Shown piece after piece: positions 29,964-39,749 of a DNA stretch of 64,000 nt. The notes below the pieces were generated by a model. The model was not told where the DNA came from and did not search any database. It was given only the letters and a program-made list of their open reading frames with translations. The first letter of the stretch is position 1. Each line of letters opens with the position of its first letter. This DNA comes from Baylisascaris procyonis (lineage: Eukaryota > Nematoda > Chromadorea > Rhabditida > Ascarididae): NCBI GenBank assembly GCA_037389465.1, contig JAZARR010000171.1, forward strand, positions 744,001 to 808,000. Reading direction: 5' to 3'. The translations under genes were made by a program, and so were the position numbers.

Positions 29964-32900
29964 TAAATAAATAAATAAAGTAAATAAAGCAACCGGAAGT
30001 GTGTAGCGATGGATGCGATTTGATCAATTGTGAATGGAAGGATCGCTGAGGCTTGCCCACCATTTGCTAGATCATCGTCATCGATCGTTCGAAGTATGTT
30101 CGAGAGTAGTGCTATGAACAACGATAATGGGGGAATGAGAGCATTTTCATCGTTATCCGATATGTATTCCCCCTAAATGCGATATACTCGTAAAACAAAC
30201 AATGATAAAAGAATTGCAAAGAAAATTAGAATTGAAGCGACATTTAATACTATCAAAAAAAACAAAAAACTGCCTTTCATATGCTGCAAATATTGATGTT
30301 AATTTCTTTATGCTTTCATTCACAACTCCTTTCCGACAAAAGAAAGGATGCTACTGAAAAAAAAAAAAGAAATTATTTTAGAAATGAGAGTTAAAATTAA
30401 AACGCTGATCTTGCGGCAAATATTGAATCTAAATTTAATGGAAGCTAAGCGAATCAATTTATGAAATAAACTTCGACTCAAAGTTACACTACGTTAAAAT
30501 ATGCAAATTTAAGAGTGAAAACTGTCCAAGAAGAAGTACAAAGAAGACAAATTGAAACATCATGATGCACTTTCTCAATGCAAGACAGCAAGAAAGTATA
30601 GAAAAGGACGATGTGCATTACAAGACCTATAAAGGAATACTTTTTAAAAGGAAACAAACGACATCGCACGAATCCAACGGAAAGCAACAAGGTTAAAGAA
30701 AATGATGCAATAGAAGTATGGGAAAGATAATCTACATTGGGACTTCATGATCCGAATCGAATAATCCCGAGGCTGAAGACTGCAAGATCCTCGATTAGAT
30801 CCGAATAGAAATATTGCTGCTGGCGCTTACCTGCTCAAGAATGGAGATAAGTGAGCGAGCAGCACCGAAACCCACTCGTATATTCAACGAAATAATATAT
30901 TGCCATAATCGAGGCATGAACTCCTTATGAGCCAGCAATGAGCACAATAGACTCAAAAATGCTTCGGGCGCATTCTGACGCAGAAAATAGCACAACGATG
31001 AGAGTGACCCCACACCGTCCTTTGAGGAAAGTGCTGATACAACGAACCACTTCCGTAACGCACAATCCGTCAATACAGCAGTCGCCGTTTCCACATAATA
31101 CCCTATCGTCTAAGTGGATAAAAGTATGTTTATTTAAAACAGAAGAGATTCTAATGTCAGCAACGAAAACAATTTATGGTATTTCAGTTTGATGACAACT
31201 GGCAAGGTGGGTGTTGACGCTAGAAACTGTCCACCAGCGGAAGCAGTCACCTCCTCATCTCCACTCCCTCCTCCCCCCTTCTCCTACTTCACCAATCAAC
31301 CACTTCACTTACTATCACCTCAAATAGAAGAAAATCAAAAAGGAATATTGTTGTATGTGGGAATCAACCAGATTGCGTTGTAAACGGCAACAAATGAAAA
31401 GCTTCTGTATTTTTAATGCGTTTCAATTGAACAAATCTTGCACAAACTGCAGTCATTTCCTTGAAATAGACAACCCCAGCCTTCTGCTTCTCTCCTCCTC
31501 CTCCCTTCAGTTTGCACTCAAATTTCTGCCCCTCCTTCCCTACAGTTTTCATCCGCCGTTCTACCCGTACCTTTATACCCCATTTGAGCAAGACTTCAAT
31601 GTAGATAAAGTAAAATCATTAGTGGCGAACGAAAAAACGTACGTACGAATTGTTCGAATTCAGTTCGAAATTGGGCTAACAAACTCTCAAAAAAATATCT
31701 CGCATTGAAAGAGAAATTTCTCACCACTCCCAAAAAATTTTAGTGTTTCATCGCTAGCATCCAAGAGCTATTCGTGCATAAGCTTCATGACCATTTGAAA
31801 ATAATAATAAAAGCAGCAATTCTTCTAAGACTTCGCTTCTTTCTCAAAATACTTACCTATAGCATTTATGTCCGATTATTTAGACTCATTTCTATAGTCA
31901 ATGATCATATATTAAGTTAATCCTCACTTAGATTAATGCGGAACTTTTTGGAACATGATAGAAGTTCATCAATACGTAGATAATTTCATCCAAATCATTA
32001 CGTAGATAATTTCATCCAAATCAAGTCTACTCACATCGATCCACTTAGGAAACATTCTAAAAACAATTCGTTTCTATGATAATTTAACTTATTCGCGTTA
32101 CACAGTTATTTTCAAACTCACCGCCAACGGTGCATTGCCGACGCTTGCCGAGATCGCACTCTCTATATCTTCATCGTCTGTATCTGAGTCATTATTTAGA
32201 GAGCGCCTTCGTTGTTGTGTTATCGGACGTGAGATATGTTCCACCAAGTAAGCGAAATATCCAAGCAGTGACACTTTCTCATTCAACGGTAAATTCTCTA
32301 AATTCATAAAGCGTTAAGAAGATGATATATCTGCATAAGTTAGAAGGGCAAGAGAGAAGAATATTTTGAAGAAGAAAATTACGAGCTGCTATGTTCAGTG
32401 AAATTTTCTTTCAAGAAAAAGTTGAAGAAGTTCCCATAGACTACCTGAATGCCTTCCACTATCTTATCCTCCTTTCCGACTAGTCCCTGGTCAATCAATT
32501 CCTCGTAAAACAAAGAAATAGCCCGCTTTTTCCTGAGGTAATTGAGATGAGCGATAAACGAGGATCTCGTCCCTGAATTGGCACTTCCCATTTAGAACAA
32601 TCATGGCAGTGATTACTGAACCTCAAATGCATCAATACATTCAATTTTAAAATGGGACTTAAATGAAGCTTTCGATTCTGGCCTCCCTTTAAGGTGATTA
32701 TTCCCTGTTAGGGAATATTTCAAATCTCCTCAGCACTGACAAAGCAACAGTAACTCTTAAGTCTCAGAACTCATTCCCCTTTTTCCCTTCCTGCTGGGAA
32801 ATCACAGCACAGAAGACGACAGCAACTACTTGTACAAAATGGGAGCCTATATCAGAGAGTAATCGATCCGGAAGAGATTGTTGTGATGAAAAACCGCGCT

Positions 32901-35900
32901 GCGACTCATTTTGCATACTCCACCTCAGTGATACCTGCTTTTCTCTGCCCTGTCATATTGCTCATTTCCTCTGGTTGTCTGGTTGCTTGTTTGAAACCCG
33001 TTTGCTGTTATGTGCGATGACACGGATATTTTGATCGTTTCGCATGGCCCCGCTGCAGTCATCGGATTCGACCCAGTGCGTCAGTTTATTCAGTCACCAG
33101 TAAGCTTCAACTTCTCGCCTTGTCTCCTCTACATGGCGCTAACATGACAGAGATGAACGGTGAAATAGCCCCGTGAAATAAAACGGCGATAATGTGATAA
33201 ATATTCTTGTTGAAAAGGATATTTGTAACTCAAACTTTCCAACAAAGCACTCACCAAGAGGTGACACCGATACAATCATCGCTAAAAGATGAGTAAAGAG
33301 GGGTGCCTGTTGAATGCCGATAACAGTCGAAATTGCTCCTTCGCATAACGATTGAATCACCTCGCTCAAGCTTAGTTCACCTTTACGTATCAGCTGACAA
33401 ATAAAAGGCGTAATAACGCATACCATATATTTTTCAAAAGATGGCTCCATTAACGTCACCAGTAACGTTCCGATAGCCAAATGACTGCAACAATATATAG
33501 ATGTAACGTTCAGACTCTATAACAGCCAGCCTTAAATAACGAATTTAAGCATGCCTTAGAGCATTTCAAGAAAGTTTTTTTTACAACAATTTCCTTCAGT
33601 CGCTTTTCTTTTAAATATCGCTGCGATGCGATTTATAACGATTCCAGCAATTAGAAAATTTCAGGGAATTCCAATTCGAATTTCGTATCTTGATTTCATA
33701 GCCCACTTTATCTTAGTCTTTCAAAACAGTCACGGCCCATGTGTATGTTATTTATTCAAAAATCCACCACAACGGATGTCTAGATAAGAAAAGGATAAAA
33801 CTCATGATTTTAACATCCCCCAAACTATATAGACTTGTCAGAAACCACCGGATGCAGCAAACGTCTTTAACAAAAGCTTCCATGAAGAACATCACTGCTA
33901 GAACATCGATATGCTTTAAAATGCATTCACTTTAAAGATGTAATGCAATGTTTCACAGATATGATCACATAAACTGACCATCCTTCCTAAGGGTTTCTGC
34001 ACTAAACGTAAAGTTTCTGCACTAACTGACTAAGCAGAAAAGTTGGCCAGTAAAATTCCGCCACATCTTACTAACCTATTCAACTAGCCGGTAAAAAAAC
34101 CTCAGGGACGATTTTATACTAAAAAAAACCAGCGCAATGAATCTCGGTTTCCAAAGCGGAAGCAAATCCTCAACATTTTTTACGATCCTTATATACACGG
34201 AAAATTGAAAGCTTTTCAGCAATAGGTACACTATTTTCTCTGGCAATGTTTACACAAATATAATAAAAAATTACCGAAACAAATAAACAACCATACCGAT
34301 TCGCACAGCGATTAACTGGTAGGATAATAAAACGCAATATTGTATCAGCTCGAGGTGGTAGCCATTCCTCAACTCGTAATGCTGCAAAGTGGGACCATTA
34401 GAATCCAAATTAATCCACCAACTTCAAGTATCCTCTTGAAGACAGGGTCGCTACAGTGCTGAACATCTAGTCACTGGCGTTTCAACAGTATCGCAAGGCA
34501 TTCTATCATAAAAGGGTTGACTGCCGGCAATGTTAAAAGATGGACAACGAGAATTTTTTGTCAGCTATCAAATAGAAGATCGGCTGATCGCCGTCCGTAG
34601 CCACTAAAAGTTGGTGGGCAGCAAAGTCACTTAGATCACTGGTCACTGGTCATTGGTCACTGACTTTTCCAGGCATCGACGCACGAAATCCCATAACTGA
34701 ATCTTGAGTACCACTGCCCAAATTAATATCCACCATTCTATCCTCATCGTCTGCCCTTCTTCATATCCCATTCATCAACAAGACAATCCCATTTCCTAAT
34801 TGGAAAGACATGCCATCATCCATAGCCATATACAATCCGTAACTAAAGGCATAAGATCAGCATTCCTAAGAGTAAGCGATGGCAACAACGCAAAAAACAA
34901 ATATTCAAACTACAACTCTTCATATAAAATACAACTCATTTAACCGAATCATTTAAATGGTCAATAATAAGAAAACTTACGTTGTGACAGATCGAACTGA
35001 TTGATAAAGAGTGTGATAATTGAATGATAATAATTACGAAGCCATGATGTGGAATTGCTTTCATTAGATAAATAGACTTGAATACATCTCAGAGCCGGCA
35101 CATAATTACCATCTCGACTTATATATGGCAGTATATTAATAGCAAACGACAACATTTTCTCACATTTGAGATGATCCAAACTTATCGTATCGTGATGTTG
35201 TGATAAGCTCACTGCATCAGCGCATAATATTAGCTATAAATAAACAATTCGTTTAGTAAAATAACAAAAAATACCTCTTAGATGAAACTTTATATAATTG
35301 AAGTTGAGAGAATTCTGAGTGCTTACCTATCACACCCTTGATCGGTTACCAATAAACTACATTTTAAAAAATATACAAGAACAACTGCTGATGCCTCAAT
35401 CTCGTATTGAAATGTCCTTCAACCATTCAAATTCTTCTTAAGAGAAATTTGCATAAAACTTCTTCGAACGATCGCTCATTTAACCTCCTTAGCTACCAAA
35501 TAAACCTGCTCTTTAAAAAAAAAAGGAAAATACAAATCAAGGAGCCATTTATTTATTTCCTTGTCATTTTCAATGAAATCGCACCAGCAAAAACATATTC
35601 GATGAGTATAGAGGAAACATGAATCTCAGACCCGCTAAATGAGGGCAAGAAAATATACCCTAGGAAGTGGTATGATAAAGGTTTTTGTATTCGATTCACT
35701 TAAACAACCTTTTTTTTTTATAAACTATTAGCAACAAATAATGCATTCCTTCATATACTCAGCCAATTCAACGTTCCCAAAAATCTCTAAAGGAGTTGTT
35801 TTTGGGAATCAATTCGGTGCAGAATGCGGGCAAAATTCAACCATCTTCAACTGTCTATAATATCTTCCAAAGCCGATTGGTCAACATAAAAATGGTAAAG

Positions 35901-37274
35901 GACGTCACCCTATAGCGCATGCACTACACTCTTTAAATTTATAAAATATAACTTCAGTAGCGAACAAATAGGCGGACAGATCTATATAAATATGCAAAGA
36001 CAAGATGTTGCCATAATTCCTTTTGCAGAGGAATACCCCTATTTTTGAAGCGCAAAGAAAAGAAATTTCATGCAAATATTTCGTCCACATTTTGTTGAGA
36101 GTTTATCTCGAATAAACCTACCTAACTATTTATTCTGTTAGGAAATACAGCTGCCCCTTCCTTGTTTATTTACCGGCTTGTAAAACAACGAAAAATGAGG
36201 ACAATAAAGCTGAAAGAAACCGTTCTATTTATATCAATGTTCGGCCTGAAAAAGAATGCGAGTCGTCCGATTTGAGTTTTGAGTTGTTCGAAAGTTGTTG
36301 CATGACCCGATTCGTCGAACTTTTCACGCAGAAATGCATGAAAACGCTTTCGGATTCTATACGAGCGATAAACGGCTTGGATTTTCGTAGCTGCTGCCTT
36401 CTTCCTTAATAATATTCAACTTTAAAAATTCGACGAAATAATCAGCTTTGCTTTCTAAAGAGAACACCCTCGGTCATTAAAAACACTACGGATTTCAGCT
36501 GCTGTCCCCTCCCCCTCCCCCCCATGCCTTCCCAAAGGTGGTGAAGCTCGACCTGATCCAGCTGAAATCAAAGCTGAATATAAAAATTACGGAAGAGAGC
36601 GAAAGTCCTATATATAAAGAACAAGTATTACACAGATCATGTTGGGAACACACATCAATTATAAGATAACTCAATAAACTTCCAGATATAATAGTAGCTT
36701 CTTCGTTCGGAATGTAAATACTTAAAAAACAAAATTCATCAGACGAAATAAAAAGAAATGAATATTTTAAAGGTGACAAGAGTAAACGAATCAAAAGTGG
36801 ATTACTTGGTAAGGAGATGTCGTTCGTTACGTTCATCTTCTAATCGTCGCATAAATTCCTCTTTTTGGCCCTTAAAGAAGAATATTTACGCATCGGTAAA
36901 TACCAACATCGTTTGTTGCCAACCCACCATTGTAGAATCACATCGCAGCTAACTGTACTAACTTAATCCGACCGCTATCCCATACAACTGCTAATTTTAT
37001 CCGGTATATATTTGGGGTTCTAAGTGAAGAGCTCGACTATGGGGCACTAGCGCAATCGGTAAGTGCCCTCAGCGGAAAAAAAGAAAGATCAGAGTTCGAG
37101 GCCCTCCTTCTCATCCCTCTACCCCCTACCAATGAAATTCATATGCACATGTACCACAGAAAAGCACAAAGTGAATTCAACAATATAATTTACCATATCT
37201 CTGAATATTGCATCCTGCAATTTATTGCGTCGTACAGATCCATTGAAATCGTATAAAAAAAGATTATGAGTCAT
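20031..37274 (-). CDS. etc-1: HECT E3 ubiquitin-protein ligase, UBE3C/ETC-1 family (21 exons)
   Basis: This ligase takes ubiquitin from an E2 onto its own cysteine and passes it to substrates; UBE3C relatives act at the 26S proteasome and elongate chains. Exons in transcript order: 37274-37194, 36870-36806, 36404-36221, 35400-35350, 35233-34981, 34381-34297, 33484-33255, 32297-32122, 31109-30831, 30172-29994, 29397-29286, 28648-28544, 27963-27781, 27187-27133, 26348-26271, 24950-24703, 22914-22693, 22265-22167, 21943-21778, 20859-20735, 20198-20031. They total 3144 nt (1047 aa), and every junction has GT/AG and matching phase. Human UBE3C is near 1083 aa by memory. An IQ motif (KIQAVYRSYRIRKR) lies at about residues 56-69. 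The HECT domain spans about 706-1047 and includes GLDEAGIDGGGIFREFL. The catalytic cysteine in LPTAATCMNLLKLP is residue 1015 (codon 20130-20132), 32 residues from the end, as in the human protein. The start is the first ATG after a TTTCAG acceptor. Exon 4 is the weakest: its GTAACC donor was chosen to keep phase. Confidence 0.95.
23688..23723. repeat. Short inverted repeat CGATCACCG / CGGTGATCG
   Basis: Nine bases at 23688-23696 are exactly complementary to 23715-23723, with an 18-base loop. It lies in intron 16 of the HECT ligase, between exons 24703-24950 and 22693-22914. No function is apparent. Confidence 0.5.
25369..25431. repeat. 63-bp near-perfect palindrome (hairpin)
   Basis: The left arm at 25369-25399 and right arm at 25401-25431 are 31 bases each, separated by a single A. 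They match with only two mismatches, in the middle of the arms. The inner stem is GCACGAGCGAG with its complement. It is GC-rich compared with its AT-rich surroundings and lies in intron 15 of the HECT ligase. It could be a foldback element or a hairpin-forming insertion; no coding role is seen. Confidence 0.9.
25692..25733. repeat. Inverted repeat with 11-bp TTTGCCGGCAT arms
   Basis: TTTGCCGGCAT at 25692-25702 is followed after 20 bases by its exact complement ATGCCGGCAAA at 25723-25733. It lies about 260 bases from the long palindrome, in the same intron of the HECT ligase. It resembles the short TTTGCCGG-type inverted repeats common in nematode genomes, but I cannot name a family. Confidence 0.6.
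29929..29989. repeat. (AT)n/(AAAT)n microsatellite beside an etc-1 donor site
   Basis: An (AT)n run followed by (AAAT)n ends only a few bases from the etc-1 exon 10 donor at 29993. On the transcript the intron therefore starts with a short unique sequence and then a long (ATTT)n tract. Length change here could affect splicing, but no such effect can be seen from one sequence. Confidence 0.9.
31973..32023. repeat. 25-bp tandem duplication in etc-1 intron 8
   Basis: The unit TACGTAGATAATTTCATCCA plus five more bases occurs at 31973-31997 and again, identical, at 31999-32023 with one base between. It lies in non-coding intron sequence and looks like a recent local duplication. Confidence 0.85.
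32445..32591 (-). CDS. Orphan exon-like frame inside etc-1 intron 7
   Basis: A 49-codon frame starts with an ATG immediately after an in-frame stop and ends at a good donor (CAG followed by GTAGTC). It encodes a charged peptide beginning MGSANSGTRSSF, with RKKRAISLFYEELIDQ in the middle, and I recognise no family. It lies on the same strand inside the intron between etc-1 exons 7 and 8. It ends in phase 0, so it cannot join exon 8, which starts after one base of a codon. It could join exon 9 as an alternative first exon, belong to a nested gene, or be chance. Confidence 0.28.
32879..33145 (+). repeat. Dispersed repeat, copy A (etc-1 intron 7)
   Basis: This segment matches 43268-43540 in the same orientation over roughly 270 bases with substitutions and small gaps. 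Shared blocks include CTCTGGTTGTCTGG and ACCCGTTTGCTGTTATGTGC, and a common end in TTCTCGCCT followed by an ACATGGC motif. Both copies lie in introns of minus-strand genes. I see no long open frame, terminal repeats or target duplication, so the element class is unknown. Confidence 0.75.
36506..36523 (-). other. G-rich tract in etc-1 intron 2 (potential G-quadruplex)
   Basis: The plus strand carries runs of 4, 5 and 7 C separated by single T bases. The minus strand, which is the sense strand of the gene, therefore has G-runs able in principle to form a four-stranded structure in the pre-mRNA. Nothing beyond base composition supports a function. Confidence 0.4.
37041..37113 (+). repeat. tRNA-like element with A-box and B-box (SINE head or tRNA pseudogene)
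   Basis: An A-box match TAGCGCAATCGG lies at 37048-37059 and a B-box match AGTTCGAGGCC at 37093-37103, with ordinary tRNA spacing. The flanking stems pair poorly: the T-stem has mismatches and I cannot form a full acceptor stem. It is therefore not called a working tRNA. It lies antisense in intron 1 of the HECT ligase and is followed by a C-rich tract. A tRNA-derived SINE head or a decayed tRNA gene are both possible. Confidence 0.4.
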
Positions 37275-39749
37275 GTCGACGATAGAAAACAACAGTTCTG
37301 AAGCTGAAATAAATAAACCACGGCCCTCACCTAAACGTTTTCTTGATGCAAAAAATTACGAATCTGCGCTACTATCAACACCGAATACCGTACAGGACGA
37401 AAGCGCCGAATAGCACGTCGACCATTGTAACTCTATTGTCGGAGATAGGTAACGCATAGGCTATTACTTTCAAGTGGAAACCATTCTATCCATAACTATT
37501 CTATTTAATGAAGATCGATAATAACATTAAAAAATGACACCAACTCCCACTTATCATACATTACCTTGCTTAAATTAACATTAAAGAAAGGTTCATCGAC
37601 CTGCCAATGTGGCTCGCTCGTCATACAAACCATTATTTGTAATAATAAAATCTCGGCAAGGAAAGGTACAACAGCCGACTAGGTGAATACTGGTTAAGGA
37701 AGCAGGATCTGACCAGGTGAATATCGGCTACGTTCAAGTTTACAGGTATTAGAGGTAATGGCAAAGGAAGCCGAACACTTTCCATCATAATAAACCATAA
37801 AATGACAGCCCCTTAGGTGTACTTAAAAGATTCAATCGTTGCCACTCATATCACCGTTTTTACGCCAACAACCAGAAGAAACCATGCATTAATCCAACGT
37901 TAACTTAAATGTACTGAAAGCTCAACAATATTTCCCAGAAACCAATCAACGTTTAAATGAACATTCAGTATCAATTCAAAGCGATCACATCATCGTAGTC
38001 GATAACTCTTCGAAATACAGGCTCGCGAATTATTGCGATCGCCGATTCACTTTCCTATTCAATTACTTAGAACCCATGAACTACTGCGCAGTACGAATAT
38101 CGACATTTAGGCATTAAAATTCTTTGAAAAATCTCGAAATGAAACGAAACTCTCTCCATTCAACGATTTAAAGCAATCAAATAGCTCATTTTCCCTTTTC
38201 ATTCTCTCTACGCTAGGAATCTCATCGTAACGAGGATATGCGGTGATCCGATGCGGGCGTCTACATGTATTGGATTAGGCCATTTCATCTAATCAATTGA
38301 AAAAAAAAAAAAATAACTCACTGTTACTTTATACCAACCTTTTAGGCACAATTCATCTATTCAGTTTCAATCACAGTATTAATACTATACCCTCAAATAT
38401 TTCCAAGGATCTCCCATATCGCAAACAAACGATGTGTAAAGTGAGTGAATATGTGAAAAGCGAAACCGCACAAATTCCTAAACGTAGTCCACACCCGATC
38501 GACTGGTCTATAGCACAACCAGCTATAACTTACCAATTTTACGAAGCCTTTAAATTTCAGTGTCTCAAATGAAAAATGAGTATTAAAATGAAGCCGGATA
38601 TTAGAGATCACCTTAAGTGACAGATTATAATACACAAATTTTATAGTGACAATCCTATGAAGATAGAAATATACACACAGATATGCAGACATAACTTCAT
38701 CATAACACATTCCCATCAAAACTCAATATAGCATATAACAGCGTACATGCTCTTTAGTAACAATAGATTTACGGAACAGCTGACCCAAAAGCAAACGACG
38801 CATGAGATCAAAACGATTATCATGAACGTTTTATTCGGCATTCGTGTCAATTAGAGTCATAACATAAGGGAGTCGATTATAACACAAACGTTTACTATAT
38901 TGTTCCCATAATAATGCAGCAACGGATAATTAAAGAAATATATTTTGCATAGGTGCAAAACCATTGCTCACTCATAAAATCAAAACACTTCAAAAAAAAG
39001 TTTACTATTACAACAAACATAAAAATCCAACAACGCAATTAAATATCCGTTCGCCAACTACCCTTTAAAAATCATCTACAAGAAAAAAAAACATAAAGAA
39101 ATGAATTCAGAAGAAACCAACTAGAAGATTAGCCACCTTCAGAAGTACTGCTACATGAAACGAACGTAAGAATATTAGTGATGCAACTACTTTAAAAACA
39201 TTTTAGATTTTATTCAAAATTTTTTGTATTAGAATTATTCATCTCAAACTGAAGGTGAGAGAAATTTGCATCAAACTTCTCTCTCTTTCTCTCTCCCTCC
39301 CCTTTTCTCGATATAAGAAATATTTTTTCACGTCATAAATTTCGTCCATAATGGAAACAATGTATCGAAAATTTCCTAAGTGCCTCAAAAGAAAATTATA
39401 ATTGATTGCAGCATTCAATTTTAGCCCAATAAAATCGACTACTCTTAATCAATGGCAAGAAAAGTTCTATAGAAAAGAGGAAAGGATTCTCGTGTGGTAA
39501 TCAGTTAATGCGAATCGAGTTATTACGAACCTATACTAAAAAGTATGAAAGCCTCGTCTCCAAATTTAAGGCCATAGAGAAACAACGGCAAATCACAACA
39601 TCCTCCCCTCCCCCCAGTCCTTAACTACAAAACAGAGCCATCAGTTTCAATTATTTTTTTCCATGATACTCACTTTCCATAACAAAATCCACATCTATTC
39701 ATCAACATCTATTCTTCCGTTTCTCGAACGCATACACGTGCTGCCTCAT
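37275..39749. other. Intergenic space between the eIF2B epsilon and etc-1 genes
   Basis: About 2.5 kb separate the eIF2B epsilon stop from the etc-1 start, both on the minus strand. It holds the eIF2B epsilon 3' end, a CT-rich run at about 39278-39304 and a C-rich tract near 39603. I find no frame with a recognisable domain. The gap is wider than usual inside C. elegans operons, so an independent etc-1 promoter here is equally possible. Confidence 0.6.
37304..37312 (-). promoter_or_regulatory. Putative trans-splice acceptor for etc-1
   Basis: On the minus strand a TTATTTATTTCAG tract ends 29 bases before the etc-1 ATG, and no in-frame ATG lies between. This is the form of a nematode spliced-leader acceptor. 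The choice between SL1-type and SL2-type leader cannot be made from sequence alone. It could instead be the acceptor of an upstream non-coding exon. Confidence 0.45.
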
